DNA of 64,000 nucleotides from an uncultured Clostridia bacterium (GTDB lineage: Bacteria > Bacillota > Clostridia > TANB77 > CAG-508). Shown piece by piece: positions 52,833 through 61,820 of this stretch; within the stretch, counting starts at the first letter, position 1; every line of letters begins with the position of its first letter. The position numbers were made by a program, and so were the translations under genes. Under the pieces are notes generated by a model that had not been told where the DNA came from, searched no databases, and saw nothing but the letters and a program-made list of their open reading frames with translations. The stretch covers positions 37,594 to 101,593 of the forward strand of contig CAKPCK010000005.1 of the NCBI GenBank assembly GCA_934141555.1, written 5' to 3'.

Positions 52833-53384
52833 CTATAATATTCCACTTGTTGGAATATATGTTTTATTAGGTGGCAATACAAATATATTTTCTGGCATAT
52901 CAACTTTTTTTACTTCTGTTACTTTTATTACAGGAATTTCTGAATTATGATATTTTCCCTTTGTAATCTCTCCAACAATTTCAATCCATTCATCATTTTC
53001 AAAGTTTTTTATTTCTTTGTTTTCACATAAAAATCCAACAACTACTGATTGATTGTTTTCAGTATTTATTAACATGTCTCTTCCTAATACAAATTGATTT
53101 TCATTAAAGTCTAATACTCTATAAACATATCCTGTAAACTTTATTTTTAAACCAATATATGAATCTAAATCATCATGTACTGCTTGTAATATATTTGTAT
53201 ATTCATCTGCATTAATTTCTTTTATTTCATTCTGTTCTATTTTATCTTTTACAAAAAATTTTCCACTTGAAAAAAATATTTTATATATACTAAATAAAAA
53301 TACAATAAGCATAAATAATGATAATAATACAATGATAATCTTCAGTGCTTTTCCTCCATTTATTTTTATATTATATATATACAT
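52833..53384 (-). CDS. Membrane-anchored OB-like domain protein related to the YcgQ/DUF1980 C-terminus
   Basis: 183 residues: one N-terminal helix (about 15-40), then a soluble domain with LKIKFTGYVYRVLDFNENQF, VVVGFLCENKEI, DEWIEIVGEITKGKYHNSEI and PVIKVTEVKKVDMPENIFV. The order GxVYR..FxxNQFV..WVxVxG..IxV matches the outward C-terminal domain of YcgQ/TIGR03943 proteins. Its usual YcgR-like permease partner is absent. GGAGGG lies 7 nt before the ATG. Metal-related roles are proposed for the family, without proof here. Confidence 0.6.
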   Translation of the reverse strand: MYIYNIKINGGKALKIIIVLLSLFMLIVFLFSIYKIFFSSGKFFVKDKIEQNEIKEINADEYTNILQAVHDDLDSYIGLKIKFTGYVYRVLDFNENQFVLGRDMLINTENNQSVVVGFLCENKEIKNFENDEWIEIVGEITKGKYHNSEIPVIKVTEVKKVDMPENIFVLPPNKTYIPTSGIL

Positions 53385-53447
53385 AAAAGCCCTCCACTTA
53401 AATTTATTTATTTAAGTTTATGAGCTTATTATAAAAAAAGAACATTT

Positions 53448-54536
53448 TTAGAAAAATCTATTATAAAATCCTTCATCAATTTCTTTTGCAAATATACTTT
53501 TTAATATTATTAGAACAATTGGGCCTACTAACATTCCCATTACACCTATTAATTTGAAGCCTGTATACATTGCAATTAGAGTAAATATTGGATGTATTCC
53601 AATTTTTCCACTTACTATTTTAGGTTCTAAAAATTGTCTTACAATTGACATTATAATCCACAAAACTATTATTGATATTCCTAACTTTAAGTCTCCATTT
53701 AATGCTGATATTATTGCCCATGGCACCATTACTGTTCCCGAACCTAATATTGGTAGTGCATCAACAAATCCAATTGCTAATGCTATTAATAATGGATACT
53801 TTATATCCATTCCTATTATTTTAAACAAATATAGTCCAATCACAGATATAATAAATGATATTAATATTAATGTTGCTTCTGCTTTTAAATATCCGCCTAA
53901 ACTTAAAGTTATTTCTCTTATATGTTTTCCTAATTTTCGTACCCATTTTGGCGGCATATGATGTTCTAATAAATCTAACATATATATTTTATCTGTACAC
54001 ATAAAATATAATGACATTATTGTTATTACTACATATATTGCTATTGCTGGAATTGATGTTATTATTTCTATTAAATTTGTTAAAAATTGTGTCATCCAAT
54101 TTGATAATTTTACTAATATTTCTTGTGATGTATTTTGAAACATATTTATAATATCTTTGGATACACTTAATTTTTCTATACTTAATTTACTTATACTTTC
54201 TTGAACTTGTGTATATGCTTTGTTTATATATAAGTTAAGCATTTGTAATAAATTAGTTGATTCTGATATTAGTGAAATTATTCCCCAGGTAACTGCCCCT
54301 ATTATTATTGCAAATACTATTATAAATATTATTATAGAACTTGTCTTCCTGCTTAATTTAGTTTTATTCATAAAAAATCTTATAGATGGCTCTATAACAA
54401 GTGAAATTACAAATGCTATTAAAAATGGCATATAAAACATTGCTAACTTTATTCCTAAATATATTCCTAATATTATTAAAACTATATTTATTATTTTTCT
54501 TATTACTGTACAAATATAGTTTAAATCTTCTGACAT
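53448..54536 (-). CDS. ytvI: AI-2E/YtvI-type membrane permease, sporulation-associated
   Basis: 362 residues with about seven to eight helices. Family marks are FLIAFVISLVIEPSIRFFMN, a long soluble amphipathic region (about 95-150), ADALPILGSGTVMVPWAI-like FVDALPILGSGTVMVPWAII, and VRQFLEPKIVSGKIGIHPIFTL with the PxxVG end (MGMLVGPIVLIIL). YtvI is the sporulation-linked branch of the AI-2E family. Transported substrate unknown. Monocistronic or with the DUF1980-like gene 64 nt later. Confidence 0.82.
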   Translation of the reverse strand: MSEDLNYICTVIRKIINIVLIILGIYLGIKLAMFYMPFLIAFVISLVIEPSIRFFMNKTKLSRKTSSIIIFIIVFAIIIGAVTWGIISLISESTNLLQMLNLYINKAYTQVQESISKLSIEKLSVSKDIINMFQNTSQEILVKLSNWMTQFLTNLIEIITSIPAIAIYVVITIMSLYFMCTDKIYMLDLLEHHMPPKWVRKLGKHIREITLSLGGYLKAEATLILISFIISVIGLYLFKIIGMDIKYPLLIALAIGFVDALPILGSGTVMVPWAIISALNGDLKLGISIIVLWIIMSIVRQFLEPKIVSGKIGIHPIFTLIAMYTGFKLIGVMGMLVGPIVLIILKSIFAKEIDEGFYNRFF

Positions 54537-54587
54537 TTTACCTCTTTTCTATGTACAGCAGTTCTTAATAGAACTGCTTTGCATTTA

Positions 54588-55028
54588 TTAACGATTATTT
54601 TTATGTCCACAATCGCAAATTTCTTCAAATGTGTTGCTAAAGTTTTCTTTTCCTGTTTCTTGACTATATTTTGCTAAATCTCCTAATGTTAAAATTCCAA
54701 CAACTTTATTATTATCTACAACAGGTATTCTTCTTATTTGATTTTCAGCCATTTTTTCTTCTGCATTTTTCACATCATCATCTTGATTACATGTGCAAAC
54801 ATTACATGTCATTATTTCACTTGCTGTTGTATCTTGTGCTTGTTTACCACATGCTACATTTCTTAATATAATGTCTCTATCTGTTATTAATCCTACTAAA
54901 TAATTTGAACTATCACATACAGGAACACAACCTATTCTGTTTTTTTCCATTAATTTTGCTACTTCTGTTAGTTTTGTTTCAGGTTTTACACAACATACAT
55001 CTCCACACATACATTCTTTAACTTTCAT
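54588..55028 (-). CDS. Two-CBS-domain protein with extra cysteines
   Basis: 146 residues. Two CBS motifs: the first around VAKLMEKNRIGCVPVCDSSNY with GLITDRDIILR, the second around AEEKMAENQIRRIPVVDNNK with GILTLGDLAKY. CBS pairs bind adenine nucleotides and usually act as energy sensors. Unusual are the Cys clusters MCGDVCCVK, MTCNVCTCNQ and EEICDCGHKN, which suggest redox or metal sensing. Start 55028 chosen over the upstream GTG on ribosome-site spacing. A palindrome GCATGT-TGT-ACATGC lies 30 nt upstream (55058-55072). Confidence 0.85.
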   Translation of the reverse strand: MKVKECMCGDVCCVKPETKLTEVAKLMEKNRIGCVPVCDSSNYLVGLITDRDIILRNVACGKQAQDTTASEIMTCNVCTCNQDDDVKNAEEKMAENQIRRIPVVDNNKVVGILTLGDLAKYSQETGKENFSNTFEEICDCGHKNNR

Positions 55029-55136
55029 TTTTTTCACATTCCTTTCACTTTATTTTTGCATGTTGTACATGCTTTTATATATTGTAGTCAAAAAAATTTT
55101 AATTTATTCTTATTTTTAATTTTTTATAATATAAAA

Positions 55137-55160
55137 AGAGACTGATTTTCATCAGCCTCT
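55137..55160 (-). terminator. Terminator of the secreted dipeptidase gene
   Basis: Stem AGAGACTGAT/ATCAGCCTCT (one G-T pair, 4-nt loop); on the minus strand followed by TTTTTATATT. Confidence 0.8.
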
Positions 55161-55169
55161 CGCTTGGAA

Positions 55170-56057
55170 TCAGTTGGGAATATCTACAGGAGTAACTTTG
55201 TTTCTGTCAGGTGTGGCACCATCCTGAAAATGCCACCATTCAGACTTCAAGCTCTTCATACCAACCTGTTTCATTACTCTTGCAAGATATCTTGCATTTT
55301 CACAAGCAGGTGCATCAACATTAACCCAATTATACTCAGCCGAGCGATAATCAAGGTTATGCATTGCCGCAGGCATATCCATGATATTGCCAGTTTTCAA
55401 ATCACGCAAAGTGATATCAACTGCAATACCATAATTATGCGAACTTGCTTTCTGGGCTAAAAACCAGCTTTCGCCCAAAGTACCAAACCACTTCTTTTTA
55501 AAAGAAGAAGATTTAGTATTCAGATATGCTCTATAAGCACTCTGAAATTCCTTTGTAACCGAATATGGTCTATATGCATCATAGACCACAATGCACTTAC
55601 CATCCTTTAAGAAAATTTCTTGTGCTTTTGCCAATTTCTTGGCAGCTGCAACTGTAAGCCATGCTTCAGTTCCATTTTCAGAGCCAGGTCTGTTATAAAA
55701 CTTTTCGCCCCAAAGTCCTGGGATCTCTTCACCAGCCATTTGGAAAATAGCCTTGTCAGCCATTACCAAATTCACTTCAATGCTGGGAATATAATCCTTT
55801 ACATTGATAAAAACTTCACTCGAATTAATCCAATAGTTTTCTCCATTTACCTCAATCGCAAACTGGCCATTTTCTTCACTCAGGATTGTGAAAATATTGT
55901 CCTCTGCTACCACAATGGTATTAATACCATTATTTGCAGGTGTTGCGTGAGTTGTCCGAATTTTGCATCCAACAAATTCCGTTCCTTCTGCATTTGCAGA
56001 AAGTACCATGATCATGACCATAATAATAGTCACAATCGCCATTGTTAATTTCTTCAT
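55170..56057 (-). CDS. Secreted SH3-VanX-like D,D-dipeptidase (peptidase M15), atypical codon use
   Basis: 295 residues. Signal peptide MKKLTMAIVTIIMVMIMVLS ending near ANA, a bacterial SH3-like region (about 30-90, CKIRTTHATPANNGINTIVV), and an M15 peptidase with YDAYRP (transition-state Arg), the zinc motif SHNYGIAVDITLRD and SEWWHFQDG. VanX/DdpX relatives hydrolyse D-Ala-D-Ala. Here the secreted form would act on wall fragments outside the cell, so it need not confer glycopeptide resistance. AAGGAGG lies 6 nt before ATG 56057. Own promoter and terminator, and foreign codon use, as in the other single-gene units. Confidence 0.88.
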   Translation of the reverse strand: MKKLTMAIVTIIMVMIMVLSANAEGTEFVGCKIRTTHATPANNGINTIVVAEDNIFTILSEENGQFAIEVNGENYWINSSEVFINVKDYIPSIEVNLVMADKAIFQMAGEEIPGLWGEKFYNRPGSENGTEAWLTVAAAKKLAKAQEIFLKDGKCIVVYDAYRPYSVTKEFQSAYRAYLNTKSSSFKKKWFGTLGESWFLAQKASSHNYGIAVDITLRDLKTGNIMDMPAAMHNLDYRSAEYNWVNVDAPACENARYLARVMKQVGMKSLKSEWWHFQDGATPDRNKVTPVDIPN

Positions 56058-56138
56058 TGCCATCCTCCTTGGCATAGAATCAAGTAAGAGCAACCACTCT
56101 TATTTTTCCTTGATTCTATATTACATCAATATATCTAT

Positions 56139-56167
56139 ATTATAACACTTTTTTTATAATAAAACAA
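56139..56167 (-). promoter_or_regulatory. Promoter of the secreted dipeptidase gene
   Basis: TTGTTT (56167-56162), 17-nt spacer, TATAAT (56144-56139). Confidence 0.65.
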
Positions 56168-56169
56168 GA

Positions 56170-56193
56170 AAAGCTAGCATCCTTGCTAGTTTT
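56170..56193 (-). terminator. Terminator of the Pro-rich protein gene
   Basis: AAAACTAGCA pairs with TGCTAGCTTT on the minus strand (one G-T pair), followed by TCTTGTTTT; it overlaps the -35 of the downstream dipeptidase promoter. Confidence 0.7.
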
Positions 56194-56202
56194 CCTGACT
56201 AA

Positions 56203-56844
56203 TTAATATTCATATATATCATAATCTTGTTCATACATACTTCTATTAAATGGTGGTCTGCCAGGTCCTGGTCCCATTGGAGGACGAGGTGGTCTTCCCG
56301 GTCTTGGTGGAGGTGGTGGAACTGGTGGTCTTGGTGGTGCAGGCGGTCTTGGTCTAAATCCCGAATTATTTATTAATTCTCTTATTAGTAATATTTTTAT
56401 TAAATCTTGTAATCCTTGATTTCTTATTCGCCTATCTTCTTTTTGTACACTTTCTTGTCTACTTAGACTAGTTTTGTTTTCTATAGGCTTTGAGTTTGTT
56501 TTTATATCAATACTTCTATTTTTGTTTTCACTTGTTCTATTTTCATTTAAACTATCATCTTCTATTGCATTATATATTTCATTTGTAAGTTCATCTACTA
56601 GATCACTGCTTAATGCTCTATTATTCTGTGAACATGCTTTTTTTACCATAGGATATACTAAATTATATATATCTGGATAACAACTTTCTAGTCTTGATGT
56701 TTCTAAACTGTTTTCAAATTGTTGTGGCATATTGAAATTAGAATAATTCATGTAATCATTATATTCTACATCATATGTATCTCTATATCTTATCGGCTCA
56801 TATCCTAAAACATTTCTCATATATTCTTCATATACTGAACTCAT
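56203..56844 (-). CDS. Protein with CYPxIYxxVYPMV domain and Pro/Gly/Arg-rich tail
   Basis: 213 residues. N-terminal YEEYMRNVLGYEPIRYRDTY, then SCYPDIYNLVYPMVKKACSQ followed by a conserved acidic helix (LVDELTNEIYNAI), a charged linker, a short hydrophobic helix (LIKILLIRELINNSG) and a tail of repeated PPRPP/GPGRPP. The CYPxIY-VYPMV block recurs in short Clostridial proteins of unknown role. The tail suggests a surface, coat or filament component. Start 56844 follows AAAGGA by 9 nt. Confidence 0.65.
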   Translation of the reverse strand: MSSVYEEYMRNVLGYEPIRYRDTYDVEYNDYMNYSNFNMPQQFENSLETSRLESCYPDIYNLVYPMVKKACSQNNRALSSDLVDELTNEIYNAIEDDSLNENRTSENKNRSIDIKTNSKPIENKTSLSRQESVQKEDRRIRNQGLQDLIKILLIRELINNSGFRPRPPAPPRPPVPPPPPRPGRPPRPPMGPGPGRPPFNRSMYEQDYDIYEY

Positions 56845-56906
56845 ATATATCACATTCCTTTCTGAAGTTATGATATATAATATGATTTATTTATTTATAT
56901 GTTACA

Positions 56907-56944
56907 AAAAGAGGATACTATTTTGATAATAATATCCTCTTTTA
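56907..56944 (-). terminator. Terminator of the XRE regulator gene
   Basis: AAAAGAGGATA pairs with TATCCTCTTTT, 4 nt after the stop of the regulator. Confidence 0.7.
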
Positions 56945-56948
56945 AAAA

Positions 56949-57167
56949 TTAATCTTTTAACAATTCATCCATAGAAACATTAAAAAATTGTGAAAATGCA
57001 TAAAAATTATATAAACTTATTCCTCTCTGTCCACTTTCAAATTTACTATAAGATGTTCTATCCATACCTATTTCTTTTGCCAATTCCATTTTTGAAACTC
57101 CTGCTTCTTCTCTAACCCGCTTCATATTCTTTCTCATTGTTTCATACAGAGCTTCTAAGTCTTTCAT
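56949..57167 (-). CDS. XRE-family helix-turn-helix regulator
   Basis: 72 residues: MKRVREEAGVSKMELAKEIG, MDRTSYSKFESGQRGISLYN and a C-terminal FFNVSMDELLKD form a lone HTH_3 domain. Start 57167 is 7 nt after GGAGG; the longer frame from TTG includes that site. Small DNA-binding regulator, target unknown. An inverted repeat (AGAATTAAA, 6 nt, TTTAATTCT at 57208-57231) in its leader suggests autoregulation. Confidence 0.9.
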   Translation of the reverse strand: MKDLEALYETMRKNMKRVREEAGVSKMELAKEIGMDRTSYSKFESGQRGISLYNFYAFSQFFNVSMDELLKD

Positions 57168-57207
57168 TTTGTTTTCCTCCAATTTTATTATTATGAATTG
57201 TATTATA

Positions 57208-57282
57208 AGAATTAAACATTTATTTAATTCTCATCAGCTAATCAACATAAAATATAATATCACATATTTAATATTTTGTCAA
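57208..57282 (-). promoter_or_regulatory. Promoter and inverted repeat of the XRE gene
   Basis: TTGACA (57282-57277), 17-nt spacer, TATTAT (57259-57254). Downstream, 9-bp arms 57208-57216 and 57223-57231 form an operator-like inverted repeat. Confidence 0.65.
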
Positions 57283-57286
57283 AAAA

Positions 57287-58447
57287 CTATTTTTCCTTTG
57301 TTGGAACTTTTATTACAACTTCAGTACCTTTTCCAACTTCACTTTTTATGTCAATACTGCCACCATTTCTATCTAATAAATCTTTAGCTATTGAAAGACC
57401 TAATCCTGTTCCACCCATTTCTCTACTACGAGCTTTATCAACACGATAAAATCTTTCAAAAATCCTGCTTAGATCTTCTTCTGGAATTCCAATTCCATTA
57501 TCAAAAATTTTTATATATGCATCATTGTAAACAAATCCAACATATATTTTGATTTCTCCACCTTCTTTAGTATATTTTATACTATTTGTCATTATATTTA
57601 AAACAACTCTTTCAATATCGTCTTTATCTGCATAAACAAGTGGTACATCTGCTGTTACAAAACAATTTACATTATGATTTTTCCTTTTTATTTCTATTGC
57701 AAGCTTGTCCTGACATTTTTTAACAAGTTCGCCTAAATCAAATTGTTCTTTTTTTACAACATTTCTATTATTATCATTTTTGGATAATGTTAATAAATCT
57801 GTTACTAGTTTTGCCATTCTTCTAGCTTCTGATGCTATAACATTTAAGAATTTACTTTGCGTTTCTTTATCATATTCTTCTTCTAATAATGTATCTGCAT
57901 ATCCCATGATTGATGTTATTGGTGTTTTTAACTCATGTGATACATCTGCAATAAATTCTTTTCTCATATTATCTAGTTTTACATGTTCTGTTATATCTTG
58001 TAATACTGCTATAACTCCAACAGTTTTATCATTATCTTTTTTAAATGGTGCAAAATATACATTTAAGAATCTGTCATCAATACTTATTCTTTCTTCTGTA
58101 TTTGTCCAGTTTTCAAGATATATTATTTTTTCTAGATTTATATGTAATCTTCCAAAAATATCTTCAAATGTAGTATCTTGTGGAGATATATTCATCATTT
58201 GCTTTGCTGCTGGGTTTATTAAAATAACGACACCATTTCTGTCAAATGCTATAATTCCATCTGTCATGTGTAAAAATACACTATTATTTATATCTAAATC
58301 ATCATTTGTAACTCCTGAACCTTTTATTAGTCTTGTCTTTGGAAATAACATTTTTCTTTTTAAATACTTTTTCATTAAGATTTCACTTATAATTAGTATT
58401 ATTATGTCTACAATAATCATTAATATTATAAATTTATAGTCTTCCAA
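57287..58447 (-). CDS. PAS-domain sensor histidine kinase
   Basis: 386 residues. One N-terminal helix (about 6-25) and no extracellular domain, a PAS domain (MTDGIIAFDRNGVVILINPA to GVIAVLQDITEH), HisKA with FIADVSHELKTPITSIMGY (phospho-His) and HATPase with NIMTNSIKYTKEGG, DNGIGIPEEDL and MGGTGLGLSIAK. The layout is like PhoR/WalK. No response regulator is adjacent. TTG start, 3 nt past the murG stop, with the ribosome site inside murG, so it is tied to the wall cluster. Confidence 0.92.
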   Translation of the reverse strand: MEDYKFIILMIIVDIIILIISEILMKKYLKRKMLFPKTRLIKGSGVTNDDLDINNSVFLHMTDGIIAFDRNGVVILINPAAKQMMNISPQDTTFEDIFGRLHINLEKIIYLENWTNTEERISIDDRFLNVYFAPFKKDNDKTVGVIAVLQDITEHVKLDNMRKEFIADVSHELKTPITSIMGYADTLLEEEYDKETQSKFLNVIASEARRMAKLVTDLLTLSKNDNNRNVVKKEQFDLGELVKKCQDKLAIEIKRKNHNVNCFVTADVPLVYADKDDIERVVLNIMTNSIKYTKEGGEIKIYVGFVYNDAYIKIFDNGIGIPEEDLSRIFERFYRVDKARSREMGGTGLGLSIAKDLLDRNGGSIDIKSEVGKGTEVVIKVPTKEK

Positions 58448-58449
58448 TT

Positions 58450-59574
58450 CTATTTTCCACCTTTTACTATTTTTTTAATCTCTGCATATATTTTTTCTTG
58501 TACATTTTTTACTGATTTAGTAGATGCTTTTTCTCCCATTTCTTTCATTTTTGCTTTGTTTGATGCTATTTCTATTATTTCTTTATTTAATATATCTTTT
58601 TCTAATTCATTATTTAGTATAATTTGTGCTGCACCTATTTTTTGTAATACTTCTGCATTTCTTAGTTGATGATCTTGGCTTACATTTGGAAGTGGTATTA
58701 ATATTGATGGCTTTCCTAAATTTGATATTTCTGTTATTGTCATTGCACCACTTCTTGCTACTATTATATCTGATATATTCATTATTTCTTCCATATTATA
58801 AATATATGGAAGTATTTTTGCATTTTGTACTTTTTCTATGTCTATTGAAGATTTTTTTAATTCTTCTTTTACAATATCAAATTGTTTTGGTCCTGTTGCC
58901 CAAACTATTTGATATTTTTGATTTAATTTTTCTTTTAAAATTCCAACAACTGCTTCATTTATTTTTTGTGCCCCTTGACTTCCTCCAAATATTAAAACAA
59001 TTGGTAATTTTTCAGACAATCCTAATTCATTTAGTATCTTGCTTTTTTGCTCACTTGAAAATTCTCTTTTTTGAATTTTTACTGGTGTTCCTGTAAAAAC
59101 AATTTTTTTAGCACTATGTATTCTTTCTCTTGCTTCTTCAAATGATATTAATACTACATCTGCTTTTTTTGCAAGAAATTTTACTGCCTTTCCAGGAAAA
59201 GCATTACTTTCATGTAATGCTACTGGTATTTTTTCTTTTTTAGCAGCCCATACCACTGGTCCACAAATATATCCTCCTGCTCCTATTACTACGTCTGGTT
59301 TAAATTCTTTTATAATTTTTCTTGCTTTTGATGTTGCTTTTAATGTTGCACACATTTTTTTCATATTATCTATTGAAATTTTTTTACTTAATCCATATGC
59401 TTCAATTGTTTTTAATTCATATCCAGCTCGTGGAACTAAATCATTTTCTAGTCCTCTTGTTGTTCCAATAAAAATTATTTCTGAATCTTTTTCTTCTTCT
59501 TTTATTTTATTTGCTATCGCTAAACCTGGATTTATATGTCCACCTGTTCCAGCTGCTGCAACAATAACTCTCAT
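58450..59574 (-). CDS. murG: UDP-GlcNAc:lipid I transferase MurG
   Basis: 374 residues. It makes lipid II at the inner face of the membrane. Motifs are VAAAGTGGHINPGLAIA, ATSKARKIIKEFKPDVVIGAGGYICGPVV, ALHESNAFPGKAVK, VLIFGGSQGAQKINEA and RSGAMTITEISNLGKPSILIPLP. Start 59574 follows AGAGGAA; the longer frame begins with a GTG inside the ftsW end. Confidence 0.96.
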   Translation of the reverse strand: MRVIVAAAGTGGHINPGLAIANKIKEEEKDSEIIFIGTTRGLENDLVPRAGYELKTIEAYGLSKKISIDNMKKMCATLKATSKARKIIKEFKPDVVIGAGGYICGPVVWAAKKEKIPVALHESNAFPGKAVKFLAKKADVVLISFEEARERIHSAKKIVFTGTPVKIQKREFSSEQKSKILNELGLSEKLPIVLIFGGSQGAQKINEAVVGILKEKLNQKYQIVWATGPKQFDIVKEELKKSSIDIEKVQNAKILPYIYNMEEIMNISDIIVARSGAMTITEISNLGKPSILIPLPNVSQDHQLRNAEVLQKIGAAQIILNNELEKDILNKEIIEIASNKAKMKEMGEKASTKSVKNVQEKIYAEIKKIVKGGK

Positions 59575-59606
59575 TTTAATTTCCTCTTTTCTAAGTTGGT
59601 TATTCA

Positions 59607-60782
59607 CTATTGTTTTGAACTAGCTCTCGAAATGCTCAGTAAAACTCCCATTTCACAAAGCAATAAAAATAAAGCTGTTCCTCCATAACTAAAGAATGGT
59701 AATTGCATTCCTGTTACTGGCATTGATGATGTAACTACTGCTATATTTATTATTACTTGCACTCCAACTAATGATGTTATTCCTATTGCAACTAAGCTTC
59801 CAAACATATCTGGTGCTTTCATTGCAATTAATACACCTCTCCAAATAAATATTGCAAATAATAAAAATACAACTAAACATCCTACAAATCCAAGTTCTTC
59901 TGCTAACACTGCAAAAATAAAGTCATTATGTGGTTCTGATAAATATAAATATTTTTGCTTGCTTTCTCCTAATCCTGCTCCAAATAATCCTCCTGAACCT
60001 ATTGCATATAAACTGTTAATAATTTGCCATCCATCTCCAGTTGGATCTTTCCAAGGATCTGTAAATGTTATAACTCTAGTTACTATGTATTGAAATTTAT
60101 TTCTAAACCATTCACTTGCCAGATATAATACTGTAGCAATTCCTCCACCAGCACATATTCCAACAAATCCTGTTGCTGCAAATTGCCAAAATTTACATCC
60201 TGCCATTATCATCATAATACAACATGTAATTATTATTACCATTGATGTACTAACATGTGGTTCTAATAGTAACAATAATATTATTGGAGCTAAAAGTGCT
60301 ACATGAAGTACAAATCCTTTAAAATATTTTCCTAATGTCTCTCTATTTTTCACCAAAATTCCAGCATAGAATATTATCATTAAAATTTTTACTATTTCAG
60401 ATGGCTGAAATGAAAGGCTTTTCGTTATTTCTATCCATCTTTTTGCACCATGACTTTCACTACCAAATGCCAATACTGCAACTAACAAGAGAATTGACAC
60501 TCCATATGCAATCCAATAAAATCTCTGATATATTCTATAATCTATTTTTGAAATAAACCACATGGCTATAACTCCAGCAACTGCAAATATTAATTGTTTT
60601 TCAAAAAACTTATAACTATTTCCATACTTTTGTAATGATGATGGTGCACTTGCTGAAAGTACCATTATTAAACCTATAGAAAGCAATAGCAAAATTGTTA
60701 TTAATAATGTGAAATCTATTTGATTATTTAAAAAACTTGAAAAGCCTTTTACTTCTTTTTTGTTTTTTTCTTTTCTTGCCAT
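59607..60782 (-). CDS. FtsW/RodA/SpoVE-family glycosyltransferase
   Basis: 391 residues, ten hydrophobic helices. SEDS-family marks are GAKRWIEITKSLSFQPSEIVK, TDPWKDPTGDGWQIINSLYAIGSGGLFGAGLG, PHNDFIFAVLAEELGF and MPVTGMQLPFFSYGGTALF. SEDS proteins polymerise lipid II. The place between mraY and murG fits either FtsW or the sporulation SpoVE. The N-terminus is rich in Lys (MARKEKNKKEVKGF). Confidence 0.94.
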   Translation of the reverse strand: MARKEKNKKEVKGFSSFLNNQIDFTLLITILLLLSIGLIMVLSASAPSSLQKYGNSYKFFEKQLIFAVAGVIAMWFISKIDYRIYQRFYWIAYGVSILLLVAVLAFGSESHGAKRWIEITKSLSFQPSEIVKILMIIFYAGILVKNRETLGKYFKGFVLHVALLAPIILLLLLEPHVSTSMVIIITCCIMMIMAGCKFWQFAATGFVGICAGGGIATVLYLASEWFRNKFQYIVTRVITFTDPWKDPTGDGWQIINSLYAIGSGGLFGAGLGESKQKYLYLSEPHNDFIFAVLAEELGFVGCLVVFLLFAIFIWRGVLIAMKAPDMFGSLVAIGITSLVGVQVIINIAVVTSSMPVTGMQLPFFSYGGTALFLLLCEMGVLLSISRASSKQ

Positions 60783-60816
60783 TATAGCATTTTTCCTTTC
60801 TTATGTTTAATATATT

Positions 60817-61794
60817 TTATATAATCTTTAGTCCTATTACACAAGCTATTAATGTTATTACACTAAATAACATTACAACTTGATTTTCTCTCCAACCTGA
60901 TAGTTCAAAATGGTGATGAAGTGGTGCCATTTTGAATACTCTTTTTCCAGTTTTCTTAAATACTGCAACTTGAATTATTACTGATAATGTTTCAAGTACT
61001 GGTATAATAGCAATAATTAATAATAATAGAGGCATTTTTAAGTATAATGCTATTCCAGATACAACTCCCCCTAGAAATAGTGAACCTGTATCTCCCATAA
61101 ATGCTTTTGCTGGATATATATTAAACATTAAAAATCCTAATGTTGCTCCTATTACAATTGCTCCAAATACTATTATTTCTTTTGTTCCAAACATTGTTGC
61201 TATAATTGTTAAACATGTAATTATTATTGTGCTAACACTTGATGATAATCCATCTATTCCGTCTGTTAAGTTTATTGCATTTGTTGTTGCAAGTGTTACT
61301 AAAATTGCAAATGGTATATATAACCATATTGGCATTATTACATATTTATTGGCAAATGGTATATATGTTTCTGTTCCTATCTTTAATCCCCATACTAAAT
61401 ATGATACAAATGCAATTGATATTATTAATAATCCTAACATTTTTAATTTTGGTTTTAAACCTTCTGTATTTTTTAATACTAATTTTTTATAATCATCTAT
61501 AAATCCTATTATTCCGAATCCTGTTGTTAAACAAAGTATTGGAATTAAATTTTTTGCAAGTGATGCATCTTTTCCTTTATAATATACATATGCACAACAT
61601 GTTGCAATTATTATCCCTAACATGATAATAATTCCACCCATTGTTGGTGTTCCTTGTTTTTTTAAATGTGATTGTGGTCCATCTGTTCTTTCTATTTGAC
61701 CTACTTTTAGTTTTCTTAATATTGGTACTATTATTAATCCAAGCAGTACTGTTACTGCAAATGTTCCTAATAGCATTTTTGTTTGAAAATCCAC
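60817..61794 (-). CDS. mraY: Phospho-N-acetylmuramoyl-pentapeptide transferase MraY
   Basis: 325 residues, about ten helices. It makes lipid I. Motifs are GPQSHLKKQGTPTMGGI, the catalytic FIDDYKKLVLKNTEGL, NAINLTDGIDGLSSSVS, FMGDTGSLFLGG and FKMAPLHHHFELSGWREN. Start set at GTG 61794, 9 nt after AGAAAGG; a TTG nine bases upstream is the alternative. Confidence 0.96.
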   Translation of the reverse strand: MDFQTKMLLGTFAVTVLLGLIIVPILRKLKVGQIERTDGPQSHLKKQGTPTMGGIIIMLGIIIATCCAYVYYKGKDASLAKNLIPILCLTTGFGIIGFIDDYKKLVLKNTEGLKPKLKMLGLLIISIAFVSYLVWGLKIGTETYIPFANKYVIMPIWLYIPFAILVTLATTNAINLTDGIDGLSSSVSTIIITCLTIIATMFGTKEIIVFGAIVIGATLGFLMFNIYPAKAFMGDTGSLFLGGVVSGIALYLKMPLLLLIIAIIPVLETLSVIIQVAVFKKTGKRVFKMAPLHHHFELSGWRENQVVMLFSVITLIACVIGLKII

Positions 61795-61820
61795 TTTTAT
61801 CAACCTTTCTTCTGTTTTAT

